Shown here: piece by piece, positions 53,757-64,000 of the stretch
How the letters are laid out: each line of letters starts with the position of its first letter
Position numbering within the stretch: the stretch's first letter is position 1
NCBI GenBank assembly: GCA_963573305.1
Contig: OY754339.1
Coordinates: forward strand, 5,999,941-6,063,940
Direction of reading: 5' to 3'
DNA length: 64,000 nucleotides
From: Pyrrhosoma nymphula
Lineage: Eukaryota > Arthropoda > Insecta > Odonata > Coenagrionidae
Translations under genes and position numbers: made by a program
Notes under the pieces: generated by a model
The model's database searches: none
What the model saw: only the letters and a program-made list of their open reading frames with translations
Told to the model about the DNA's origin: nothing

Positions 53757-53774
53757 GGTTATGGGCCCAGAACA
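53757..53774 (+). promoter_or_regulatory. Primer binding site, complementary to the anticodon region of initiator Met tRNA
   Basis: GGTTATGGGCCCAG directly follows the 5' LTR. It is complementary to the initiator-tRNA anticodon stem-loop (CTGGGCCCATAACC), not to the tRNA 3' end. This is the half-tRNA priming known for Drosophila copia. Confidence 0.85.
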
Positions 53775-53855
53775 CCCTAAAACCGTGCAAAGTAAGTGAG
53801 AAGTTACGAAAGATAAGAAATTTAAGACGACAAAGAGTAAGATACCGAAGTCTAG

Positions 53856-54773
53856 ATGGCCGCTGAAGAGACGAGGGAATCAAAGGTGCTTTTGAATGCC
53901 GATGGTTCTAACTACTACCCGTGGTCAAAGAGACTTGAGGCCAAACTGATTGACAAAAATTGTTGGAATGCTATCGACCCGGGGTTTGGTGACGTGATTC
54001 ACGACACCGACGATGAAGATGAGGCGATAGGCAATCTCAATGCTGAGCAACTAAGAATCAACCGAAAGGCGCGTGGTATCATATTTGATGCTTTGAACAG
54101 CTCCACAATTTATGATGTCGGTGAATTTAAGCTCACGAAGAAAGCATGGGACACGCTACGCCAAATGTACGGGGAGTTTGGCATTATTCACACAATGCTA
54201 TTCTTCAAGCAAATGGCGAGGTTAGATAAGACAGCTGGTATGTCCATGCCCAAGTACATATCGACGATGCATGAGCTAATCCAAAAGGTGAGAATGGGAG
54301 GAATCCCTATCGACGATCGGTGCTTTGCGGCATTTCTTCTAATGGGGCTACCATTGTCCGAGTATGACTCGTTCATGAGATCATTTGAAGGAAACATTGG
54401 CGAACTTACGTCCAGGAATGTCAAAGGAAGGCTTCTAATGGAAGAAAGGAGGTCAAAGCTGGTGGCGCCGTCCTCAAGCACAGAGGACACAATAGCCCTG
54501 AAGGTGATATCCAATCAGAATAATAGTAGGCAAGACGGTGGTAAGTACAAGCACGACAATCAAGGTGGCAACAGTTCCCAAAGTAAATGGAAAGGAGAAC
54601 ACAGCCTAAGTCAGATGAAGTGCTACTCATGCAAGGGACTTGGTCACGTGGCAAGGCAGTGTCCTGTGTGGCTTGCTTTCAAGGAGCAACAGACGAAGAA
54701 AGACGCCAATGGCAAAGCATCAGTGGCAAGCTGTAATGAGCGAGACGAGAAAGTGGAAGCCGTACTCCTTTGA
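53856..54773 (+). pseudogene. copia gag (nucleocapsid) region, ended by an in-frame TGA
   Basis: ATG 53856, 305 codons. It starts MAAEETRESKVLLNADGSNY, the N-terminus of UBN2/gag-type copia polyproteins (NYYPWSKRLEAKL). It continues through the gag helical core (AWDTLRQMYGEF, YISTMHELIQKVR, LLMGLPLSEYDSF) to a CCHC zinc knuckle, CYSCKGLGHVARQC (C-x2-C-x4-H-x4-C), at residues about 257-270. The frame then meets TGA at 54771-54773 and continues open after it with the protease. As copia elements usually use one frame, this is most likely an inactivating stop, though readthrough cannot be excluded. The CCHC spacing is intact. Confidence 0.9.
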
Positions 54774-55717
54774 GCTGAGGGTGATGCCCATGCATATGTA
54801 AGCAGAGGATCAGAGGGAAAATGGTTTGTCGACTCTGGAGCTTCTGACCACATGTGCAGCGATATAAATGCATTTAAGGAGCTAGACATATCAAGAAAGG
54901 GATCCGTGAAAATTGGTGATGGATTCAAGTTACATGTTGAAGGTGTCGGCACTGTTGAGGTGAAATCAGAGAGGACAATCATCTTGACTGAAGTTATGTA
55001 TGTGCCTAAGCTCTACTGCAATCTACTATCCGTGTACCGACTGACAGAGAAAGGGGGAAAAATCATTTTTGAAGGAAGAACTGCCATAGCGATGATGGAG
55101 GGGAAGACCATATTTCGGGCATTGAAGGTTAAGAAAATGTATGTTATGGAAGTAAACATACCAACGAGGCAAGAAAACGCACTCCCTTCTGTCGCACTGC
55201 AAGCAAAGTCCATGGAAACGTGGCACAAGAGGCTCGGTCATGCGAGTAAGGACACGATAAGCAAGATTCATGTGCTGAGTGGAATAAAGAAAGAAGACAG
55301 CGACAGATGCGAAGTATGTGTCCAGGGGAAGTTGACAAGGAAGCCTTTCCCTGTGAGCAACTCAAGAGCGAGCAGGCCTCTCGAGTTGGTTCACACTGAC
55401 TTGATGGGAAAGTTTGACCCACCATCATGCGGAGGAGCACAGTACGTCATTGTGTTCACAGATGACTACTCAAGACATGTGTCGGTGATAACCATGAAGA
55501 CCAAGGACGAGGTATTGGCGAAGCTGCGCAAGTACAAGACAAAGATGGAGGCCCTATCTGGCGAAAGGCTAGCAAAAATCAGGTCGGATTTTGGGGCAGA
55601 GTTTGTAAATGCGGAGCTTGAACAATATCTGGACCAGCATGGCATTATCCATGAGAAGAGCGTGCCATATTGCAAACAGCAAAATGGAAGAGGGGAAAAG
55701 CAGAACCGAACCGTGTG
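54774..55717 (+). pseudogene. copia protease and integrase region, first pol part
   Basis: Same frame as gag, opening after its TGA. The protease site WFVDSGASDHMC (DSGA) is near 54822. The integrase has the zinc-binding HKRLGHASKDT and CEVCVQGK (H-H-C-C) and the catalytic LVHTDLMGKF...VFTDDYSRHV and KIRSDFGAEF. It ends at QQNGRGEKQNRT, where the catalytic Glu lies. Just after NRT the frame is lost (about 55714-55722), and the next conserved part (MWAEAM) follows in another frame. Compared with related elements about 15-20 residues appear deleted. Confidence 0.88.
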
Positions 55718-55719
55718 GA

Positions 55720-56537
55720 ATGTGGGCAGAGGCAATGTCCACAGCTGCTTACAACAGGAACAGAACTCCCAGCAGAGCCATAGGATTCCAGATCCCCTTA
55801 GAGCTGATAACCAAGTTACCTCTGACACTAGAAGATTATGAGCGCATAAGGCCGTTTGGATGTAGAGTTCAAGCCATGAGGGAAGTACGTGGGAAACTTG
55901 ACAAGGCTATAGAGTGTGTCATGATTGGCTATGAAGAAAACACTAAGGATGGGTATCGCTTATTCAACCTTGAAACAAGCAAGGTCATTATAAGGAGGGA
56001 TGCTGTTTTTCATGAAAGACAATTTCCATGGAAGGCGACCCAAGAAAGTGCTGTCAAGAAAATCAATCATTGCCCTGAATTGCTTGGCACCGACTCTGAA
56101 GAAAGTGAAGAGGAGAGTATATCACAGGATGACTTAAGAAACCAAGAGGACCCTGTGATTCATCGCATCCCTGAGCTAGCTGATGACCAGCATGAATTAG
56201 AAGTGGAGGAAGTGGCACCCCAAGTGCCAAGGCGGTCACAAAGAAGACCAAAACCAAAGAAATGTGCATGTGAAGATAACTGCAGTGATAAGTCATGCTT
56301 AATTTGTTCAACGTTTGCAGCAGCATCAGCCTTCAAATGCAATGAGGAAGAACCTTTGAGTTTGAAGGAAGCCAAGGCTAGTCTGAGCAAGTCAAAGTGG
56401 AAAGCAGCCATGGATGAAGAACTAGCAAGACTCAAGGAGCTTAACACATGGGAGGTTGTACCCAGACCTCAGGGGAAGACTGTTATCGGATCCACTTGGA
56501 AATTCAAAATCAAGACCGACTCAAGTGGAAACCCAAA
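55720..56537 (+). pseudogene. copia integrase C-terminus and start of RT, second pol part
   Basis: Plus-one frame relative to gag. MWAEAMSTAAYNRNRTPSRA and RPFGCRVQAM are the conserved integrase tail (GKLDKAIECVMIGYEENTKD also). An acidic, Ser-rich linker (LLGTDSEESEEESISQDDLR) follows. RT begins at EAKASLSKSKWKAAMDEELA...TWEVVPRP and VIGSTWKFKIKTD. The coding sequence is cut at 56537 by the inserted LINE after GNP. Confidence 0.88.
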
Positions 56538-57557
56538 GTGGTATTCCAGGCAGTCATCCTATTTTATTTGCTGATGATACCAATGTTATTATTTCTGCAG
56601 CTTCTATTCACGACCTTCTTACAAGTTGTACTCTTGTTACCCAAGGAATTCATTCGTGGGCCAGGCAAAATTTTCTTAAAATTAATGTCGAAAAGTCACA
56701 AGTTATACAGTTTATTCACAAAAACACTCCAACCCAAGTAATAAATATTCCATTTGATGATCAAATTTTGCCTCAGGTAGAGTCAACTAAATTTCTAGGC
56801 CTATTTTTAAATTCCCATCTCTATTGGGACTCTCATATAGATATGCTTTTAAAAAAGCTTAATTCTGTCACTTTTCTTATTCGGAATATTCGTCACACCG
56901 TATCCATAAATATCCTCATTTCTCTGTATTATGGTTTATGTTATTCACACATTGTGCAAACTATACTTTTCTGGGGCTCTTCTCCTCAAGCAATTTCTAT
57001 TTTTAAATTACAAAAGAAAATTGTTCGTTTGATGACTAATTCTAAGTACGATGCCCCAAGTCTTCCTCTTTTTAGGGATCTTAATTTGTTACCTTTACCC
57101 TGTATTTATATCTTTACCGTTATTATATTTACAAAAAATAATCTTTCCAATTTTGCTACAAATTCTGATATACACAACCACAACACTCGCAATGCAAAAA
57201 ATCTTCACGTCTCATTCACCCACACTAAGTCTACGTTCAATGGGCCGAGGAATATGGGCCTTATCCTCTACAACAAATTGCCTGTTTATTTAAAAAATAT
57301 TACGTCTGTTCCCAAATTTAAATCTCAGCTGAAGGACTTCTTGCTTGGGAATATGTTTTTTAGCATAAATGATTATTTATCGTTTTGATAATTTTTCTGA
57401 TTTTTTCATGATCATAATTTTTTGGCTTTTGTGATAATGTGATTTGTTAATGTTGTGATAATGTGATGGTTTGATTTTTTTACATGACGTGTCTTATACC
57501 AGTACGCAAATTCTTTGTATTTACTGGTCCTTGGACAAATAAATAAAACTAAAACTA
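56538..57557 (+). mobile_element. 5'-truncated LINE inserted in the copia RT
   Basis: AAACCCAAA is duplicated at 56529-56537 and 57558-57566. The insert has the second half of an RT: ILFADDTNVIISAASIHDLL (catalytic FADD), QVESTKFLGLFLNSHLYWDS, SHIVQTILFWGSS and FKSQLKDFLLGNMFFSINDY. It stops at TGA near 57388, with a 3' UTR and tail GGACAAATAAATAAAACTAA. The insert frame is open throughout (no stops for about 280 codons), so it is young. It resembles the LINEs at 11057-13017 and 46740-47935. Truncation starts just before the FADD box. Confidence 0.93.
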
Positions 57558-57566
57558 AAACCCAAA

Positions 57567-58902
57567 AAAATACAAGGCTAGACTAGTGGCTCAAGGGTTC
57601 GCACAGAGATATGGCATCGATTACCATGAGACATACTCACCCGTAGTGAAGAGAAAAACCATAAGGTTGATGTTAGCTTTGGGTACTGAGAAGGGTTGGA
57701 GGTGTGAACATGTTGATGTCGTATCAGCATACATCAACAGCGACATAAAGGAAGAAATATACATTGAACAACCAGAAGAGTTAGATGTGGACAAGCCACG
57801 TTCCATGGTGTGCAAACTAATGAAATGTTTGTACGGTCTCAAACAATCTGGGATGGAATGGTACAAGAAGATCAGAGGAATTCTCATTGCTATGGGATTC
57901 AAATCATCACATGCAGATCCATGTTTATTCATTGACCATGAAAGCAAGGTTTACGTGGGATTATATGTGGATGACCTGGCAATTTGGGTGGAGAAAGAGG
58001 ATGATCTTAAAAAGTTTAAAGAAAATCTCAACAACAATGTAGAGATAAGAGAGCTTGGAGAGATCTCCGACTTCCTATCACTCCGTATACTGAGACTTGG
58101 TGACCATTGCATGAGTATTGACCAATGTGCTTACATTGAAAAGATCCTGTATGAGTTTGGACTGACTGACTCAAAAGGGACTGCTTGTCCATTAAGCGAA
58201 AACTTGTTTAATGACAAAGGAGACGAAGATTGTGATGCTGACCAAGACAAATACAGGAGGGCCATTGGTATGCTGCTGTACGTGGCAAATGGCACCAGAC
58301 CGGATCTAAGTTTTGCTGTGAGCTACCTAAGCCAGTTCCTGTCAGCACCTAAGAAAAGACATGAGGCCGCGGTCAAGCACCTGATGAGATACCTCAAGCA
58401 TACTCGAGATTACTGTCTTGTCTACAGAAAATCAGGAAGTCAAATTGTTTTGTACTCTGATGCTGATTTTGCCAACAACAAAGCTGATAGAAAGTCCTTC
58501 AGTGGTTTGGTGGTACTGCTAGCTGGTGGTCCTATTGAGTGGAGGTGCAAAAAGCAAACAGTTGTTGCTACATCTACCAAGCATGCAGAGTATGTGGCAA
58601 TGGCTGTCGCTGCCCAAGAGTGCCTGTGGCTGAAGAATGCTCTACATGATGTCGGGGCCGGTGAGAAGTGTTCCCAGCCCTGTATATTTGCTGACAACAT
58701 CGGTGCCCTATCCCTGGCTGAAAAGGATGAGGTCGAGGCAATAGACATAAAGTACCACTTCATCAAGGACTGCGTCAAGAGAGGACTGATGAAGGTGCAG
58801 TATGTCATGTCCCGCGACAACCTACCTGACCTACTTACCAAGTCTCTGACCGGCAGGAAGACTCAAGAATTATCAGTAAGGATCGGGTTAATTATTCCCT
58901 AA
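57567..58902 (+). pseudogene. copia RT and RNase H region, last pol part
   Basis: Continues the RT after the LINE: KARLVAQGFAQRYGIDYHET, VDVVSAYINSDIKEEIYIEQ and the catalytic VGLYVDDLAIW (YVDD, about 57965). It goes on with ACPLSEN, GTRPDLSFAVSYLSQFL and the RNase H with LYSDADFANNKADRKSFSG, STKHAEYVAMA, ADNIGALSLA and DIKYHFIKDCVKRG (Asp/Glu/Asp/His active-site context). Ends at TAA 58900-58902. This 440-codon stretch has no stop. Codon phase across the LINE is intact if the insertion and one duplication are disregarded. Confidence 0.93.
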
Positions 58903-59012
58903 GTAAGACGATGATTTTTGTTTTATAAGTTTTCATGGTACGACATAATTTTTTACTTCTGTTAATTTAATTTTTGTTAATGGGGACCTTGAACATTAGT
59001 GTTGATAATGTG

Positions 59013-59094
59013 TTTGATTCAATAAAATCAAGTGGTAGTTTTGGAGTGTGTGATTTGATTCAATAAAAATCAAGGGGAAGTGTTGGAGTGTGTG
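59013..59094 (+). repeat. 41-bp tandem duplication spanning the polypurine tract and LTR start
   Basis: 59013-59053 and 59054-59094 share TTTGATTCAATAAAA, then TCAAG[GT]GG and TTGGAGTGTGTGA. The second copy has the functional-looking purine tract (TCAAGGGGAAG) and the true LTR start. The first has a decayed tract (TCAAGTGGTAG) and a decayed LTR start (TTTTGGAG). Confidence 0.85.
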
Positions 59095-59256
59095 ATTTTT
59101 ATTATCATTGCATTCATGTTTTTGTTGTATTACGTTCATAGTATATTATTGGTTGTTTATGTTATGTATGTATCTATGTACTTTTGTGTCTTAATATATG
59201 TCGATTACAAACGAAAGATGTAGTTGAGAAATTATATTCAATTAAGTATTACAATA
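59081..59256 (+). repeat. 3' LTR of the copia element
   Basis: 176 bp, preceded by the polypurine tract AAGGGGAAG. Two substitutions and one 10-bp deletion relative to the 5' LTR. Confidence 0.95.
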
Positions 59257-59261
59257 CCATC

Positions 59262-62200
59262 TATTGGCAAAAGACTTTTTTCCAAAATGTAAACCATTTA
59301 ATTTTGGTAGATTAACTTGGTAATTAGTGAATTTAATGACTGAATCATGTATTGTCATCGAGAGTAAGTAAGTGCCAAATTTCAGCTCGACTGGGCATTG
59401 GGAAGTGGGCTGGATTTCGATTGCAAGAGTCCACCCAGACGAAACAACCAGGTGAAGTTAAAATAAATGTGGTAAAAAAAGAATTGGAAAATGGAAAAGC
59501 TGGATCCTGCCAGGAAACTATTACTGTCTATTCCCCCAAAAAATAGAAAATAAGCAACATGAATGTACTAATATAAACAGGAGATCTAACGACAAGTATG
59601 AGTTACTTTAAAAGTATCCAGTTTGTCTGAACGACATAGTCATAATTTTACTGTGTGTAAAGAGATACCTTCAGAGACTTTCTTCCAAAATAATGTATTT
59701 GTTGAATAAGAACTGATTAGATATTGAGGGAAACTAATACAAAATGTCACAGACATCATAAAATACCAACATTAATGGAGAAAACCTGTCCTGTCATACT
59801 TAATGTAAGAAATGACAAAAATATCTAACAAAGATGATCGAGTTCACAGGATCAAAGCTTTCGGAAAAAATTTTATGATGATAATATTTACCTTAGCTAA
59901 ATAAAAAGAGGAAACAGCATGCCAAAATCTACAAAGAATTCACTACAGTTCCAAAGCCTACAACTCAAATATGATTCCTACAGTACAGCTCTCCAAACAC
60001 GAAAATCACAAAACAATACAGGTCAGTTTTGATACATGTAAAACATTATTGAAAATGTGAGCAGAGGCATTGCAGGGAAACCATCTGTTATTTTGCAGCA
60101 CCTTTGCTGATCACGTGAACTAGAGAGAATTTTGTAAAAAGAATTTGCATTGTCAATTCCTAAGTAAACAAAATAATTACTGATAAATTTGTAGACAATG
60201 CCTATTACCAAGGATGCTAATTCAGAGCAATATGGGTTGAAGACAAAGAGATGATTTTGTAAGGGCTAGTTTATTACACTAAGAACTTAAAAAAGTATGA
60301 ATCTTTAAGGCAAACAGTATGAGCCTGCAATTCTAAGCAAGAAATTGCCAGAAACTATTTTTCAATCGCTTCACAAGGTGAACGATATAACAGCACTAAG
60401 GTCACTTGAAACTAAACCTGGGTTGAAAATTCCCTCATAGTATATTAATGTATCCATCTCATATGGAACATAAAATAATACTATGCTTGAAGTGATACTT
60501 TCTTACACTTCATTTCAAATGCAATCATTATTCATATGTTACATGATTGTCAAGAATTAAAAAACAATTGGTTAATATGTATATTTTAGACAACCAAATA
60601 AACTGACATATTGATATATGTGGCGCACTCACAGAAAACTTGAGAGACTGTACCCTGGATAATGACACACAAGCGTTGAAATCGATCGGGTAAATAAATC
60701 TAAGTGGATATGTTACAAAGTACATCATTTCTCCCATTAAGCCAAATAAGCATTGGAATTATAAAACGTTCGGTAATATTTCAAGATTATAGCAAACGCT
60801 TTCAGGGCAAAAATGAAAACATTCTGACTGAAAACTTAACTCTGCAGCCAGTTGAAAATAATGTTTCAAAACATTCAACATTTCAATTATAATTTGTTTA
60901 GAACTATAACTTTTAAATTAATTATACTTTGACATCCTGAAGTAAAACACTGTTTTCGTACAGAAACTAATTAATAGTTAACGAAGCACATGATTTCAGT
61001 ACATAAATGCTCAAACTGAATTCCACTTCATAGGAAATGATGTGAAACTAATGGGGAAATGAGATAAATATTATCATTATGAAATTAGCTAATTCAATTT
61101 TCAGGGATATTAGAGTATAATTGGAACAAGAAAATTCTTTAACCCTGGACTGCATGATACGAAGACATGCATATACAGGTCTCACCCAGCTTATTCTGAA
61201 AATGATTTTATGGCTAACACATAACTAGGAGCTGTTAAAGTGCAGTACAATATCCTGATAGCACCTGGAAAGGCTTTTTATTAAAAAATACAGTACGATC
61301 AATGGGAAACATGATAAATAATGGTTTTTATGCAACACTGTCATTGGTTTTAGATACGAAATTGGAATGCAAATAATTACAAAGAGTGAGGCATATTTCA
61401 CATTGCTCTACGTTAGTGCCATCTACTCGATAAGGCATGAACCATCAAGTATTTCTGAGATGCCAGTGCCTCCCCTCTTTGAGGCATAAACTATTCAATT
61501 AGGCCGGATCCAACAATAAATGATTAAGGGGGCATTAGGCTGGACTAAAGTACTAGCTAGGCCATATCTGGCATTAAGGCCAGTGCTTGCCAACCTCTGT
61601 TTTAGATGCTGATGTCACACTTTCAATGTAAGTCTGTACTGAGATGCTTGCTTAGCTGCAAGGACATAACTATCACCACCCATTCACTAATGAGTCAATA
61701 TAACTTGTGAAATAATCTTTTGGTTGGTCCAAAATTAAACCCTGATCCTTAAGTATAGAAGCTTTTGAGCTAACCAGGAATACCATTATGGAACTCATAT
61801 GGATATTTACTTAATACGGCTTAAATGCTTACATCTGCACATAACGTCATACATGAGTGCCAAAATATACTTTGAAACAAGCCACCAAATCTAAGCTGGT
61901 GACTTAACTGAAGTATGACTCCCCTTATGCATTAATCTGTCTTTATTTAAGTTAACATCTGACCAAACTATAATTTTTTTTAATAAGAGGAATGCCATCA
62001 TTTGAATATTCAAAACCATTCTTATAGTGGAATATTTATAATGTCTACAGGAGATAACTTGAAACTCCAAGAATATAACTGGACTTTCATAGTTCCTATC
62101 AAAGAAATAGAATTTACTTGTTCATAAACCTCAATTTTTTTTCTCTTGGGTTGAAAAGTTTTGGTGCACAAAACAAATTTAAATTCTTTATTATTTACTT

Positions 62201-63654
62201 TTTATCATGCCTCGACAATTACGTCAGTAGTTTGGCCAGCAGGTTGATTTTCCAATAACAATAAAAAACTAACATACAAATGGTTGTAATTGTTAAATTG
62301 TAAAGTATCATGCAAAATTTAAAAGAACCTTCCCACTTTCCTTTCCCTGAAAGCCACCTTCTTCACTCATAAACACTATCTAAAATTCTAAATCATCCAA
62401 TGAATATGAGTAGTGACTTCATTCCGATACTACCTTAAAAATCAAATGCAGGAAAATATGGATGAGAACCTGCACAAAAATGTCAATAATTTCATTGAAA
62501 ATATAAAATCGAGGAGAAGTCCCTTCAATAGGGGACTTCATAAACTGTAAAAATAGAATTGCTTCCAATGCATCAAAACAAAGAAGCAACTATATAATTT
62601 AGAAATTATTTCCAAGAATTCTAGCTGAACACTTCCTGTTTACAAAATGTTATTTCTGTTACGGTTATACATTTGGGACAAGGTTACTAGTAATAAATGG
62701 AGGATTCCTTAGGGGTAACTAATGTCTCTATAATGGTATGACATTACTTGACCTGAAGACAATTAATGGAGCCAAATCCCTAACCATCTTGGAATGTGGT
62801 CTAATCTAAATGAAAATGTTTATCGTGATTTGAGCAGATATTCTTGCTCTGCTCCACAGTAGCTCCTCATATTTTGAAATGAAAGTTAAATTAATGACAG
62901 GCTAACAAAATAAATTCTTTAGAACAATGAAACAAGTCCAGACTTTAAATTGTGAATCAGCCAAAGAAGTGATAAATATGATGCATTGATTGGCACCTGG
63001 GACATAAGTGTTCTATTTAATAATAATTCTTTGAAAAGTAATCCAAAACTGAAAATTCAATTTCTTTGCAACTCATCATTTCAAATGTTGGGTTGGCATC
63101 CTTTCATAGAATTTTTTACTTCAGGCTTTTCTTCAATATAATAATAATCACAAAACGTAAGTCTTCCATTTTTCCCCAATATGAGATATACTTTTCCAGA
63201 AATTCATGAAAATGAGTGGTATACTACTTACAAACCATGAGCAGTAGTCTCTCCATCACTTATGCATTACCCTTATAAGTGATTAACAAGAAATACTCTC
63301 TAGAATAGTTCTTCTCACGTCCCAGGGCACACTTTTCTTATAAGTCCAGAATTAAAGATGATAGTAGACAATAACTTAAGTGCCTAGCCTTCCCTCCAGC
63401 ACCAAAACTAAGTTTTGCCACATTTAACACATTTGAGTGTGGGTGTCACTCATTAGTGAAGCACACAGCACAAGTGGCTGATGGGTGTCTCACATGAGTG
63501 ACGGCAATTAGTTATCTAAATTACTGCATTGAAAATTTTAGAAACTACGAAATGACAATGTCTTATATGCACTCTATGTGTCAACTCAGAATAATTAGTA
63601 GGCATGCCTTTGAATAACAAGATGAGACATCAGAAGATAAACAAAATAAATACT
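59262..63654. other. AT-rich stretch without recognised features
   Basis: No exon, transposon or repeat boundary supported on either strand; only short chance frames. It is probably part of the long fs(1)h intron (or upstream intron) because the upstream exons of that gene must lie further right. Confidence 0.5.
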
Positions 63655-63825
63655 AATAATGAAAAAACAAGGACTTTGCTATGATTCCACGCTTTATTAG
63701 AAACAACACAACCTAGGTTTCAGAATCTCATGCCATCACCTGATGATGGCATGAGATGCTGAAACCTAGGTTGTATTGTTTCTAATTGTGTAATCATAAC
63801 CAAGTGCTTGCTTTTTCATTAATAA
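63655..63825. repeat. PLE-type terminal-repeat hairpin with hammerhead-like core
   Basis: 63696-63738 and 63744-63786 are inverted copies of 43 bp (two mismatches) around CCTGA. A looser match continues outward to about 63655 and 63825 (AATCATA..C and CTTG.TTTTTCATT). The right arm has the PLE-end order of CTGATGA, stem-loop, GAAA and a tail (ACCAAGTGCTT) like that at 284-366. No ORF is attached. Confidence 0.75.
63740..63790 (+). ncRNA. Hammerhead-ribozyme-like core in the 63.7-kb hairpin
   Basis: CTGATGA 63740-63746, stem II GGCAU-GAG-AUGCU, GAAA 63761-63764. Stem III is less clear (ACCUAGGU is self-complementary but leaves almost no loop). The core boxes are intact. Confidence 0.5.
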
Positions 63826-64000
63826 TGAAGGAGTTCCACCAAGTAATGCCAGAGATAGTGTCCTATAAAATAAATACTAACTTAAATGAGCGTAAGTCGA
63901 TTGGTAATAAAGGCAACTTTCTGATTGGCCCCATTATATCCAACTTATTAAGCCATTAATTTGTAGGTACCTAAGGGCCTAAAAAGAAGCTAAATATGCC
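63826..64000. other. Window end, AT-rich, nothing recognised
   Basis: Short remainder without coding signal or repeat. Confidence 0.5.

Larger units (their letters stand above)
53571..59256 (+). mobile_element. Ty1/copia LTR retrotransposon, 5.7 kb, with a nested LINE
   Basis: Five-base duplication CCATC (53566-53570, 59257-59261). LTRs of 186 and 176 bp differ by two substitutions and one 10-bp indel, so insertion was recent. Order gag, protease, integrase, RT, RNase H is that of Ty1/copia. The coding region is broken by a TGA (54771-54773), a small deletion with frameshift (about 55714-55722) and a 1.02-kb LINE insertion (56538-57557). Without the LINE the RT frame on both sides is in phase. 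Confidence 0.95.

Overview
The window reads as nuclear DNA of an arthropod, most likely an insect with a large, repeat-rich genome. It is AT-rich, has long spliced introns, carries two recognisable animal genes and holds many eukaryotic transposable elements (TEs). I cannot name the species.

Two host genes lie tail to tail. On the + strand, 829-16310, is a complete Ctr1-type high-affinity copper transporter in five coding exons (209 residues; His/Met-rich N-terminus, three membrane segments, C-terminal HCH). On the - strand, 49751 down to 23918, are the last seven coding exons of a fs(1)h/BRD4-type BET protein, long isoform. They run from Pro/Ser-rich linkers through an Arg/Glu-rich helix to the conserved C-terminal P-TEFb-binding motif. 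All intron phases agree. Its bromodomains and ET domain must lie beyond 64000. The poly(A) signals of Ctr1 at about 17.1 kb and the probable long 3' UTR of fs(1)h (up to 23.9 kb) face each other.

Almost everything else is mobile DNA in introns or between genes. 0-15 kb: a Penelope-like element (PLE) 3' end, a fold-back element, TA-flanked and hAT-type MITEs, a 5S-rRNA-derived SINE, a LINE sitting inside an inverted PLE repeat (and itself split by a TTAA-flanked MITE), and a second PLE with inverted terminal repeats. 18-31 kb: hAT MITEs and less certain DNA transposons. 31.5-34 kb: a TTAA-flanked piggyBac with two stop codons. 35.7-36.5 kb: a solo LTR. 36.7 kb: a perfect 76-bp palindrome. 39.3-41.8 kb: an R4/Dong-like LINE with a restriction-like endonuclease. 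42.4-43.6 kb: a PLE with a GIY-YIG domain. 45-51 kb: LINE and SINE fragments. 53.6-59.3 kb: a young Ty1/copia element with a copia-type half-tRNA primer site and a LINE nested in its reverse transcriptase. 63.7 kb: a PLE hairpin.

The most interesting shared feature is in the PLE termini. Four carry a hammerhead-ribozyme-like core (CTGATGA, a short stem-loop, then GAAA), and three more carry decayed versions with the same layout. Hammerheads in PLEs are known in general; what is specific here is several divergent lineages in one 64-kb stretch, with inverted and hairpin arrangements of the ribozyme-bearing repeats. I found no CRISPR arrays, operons or prokaryotic features.
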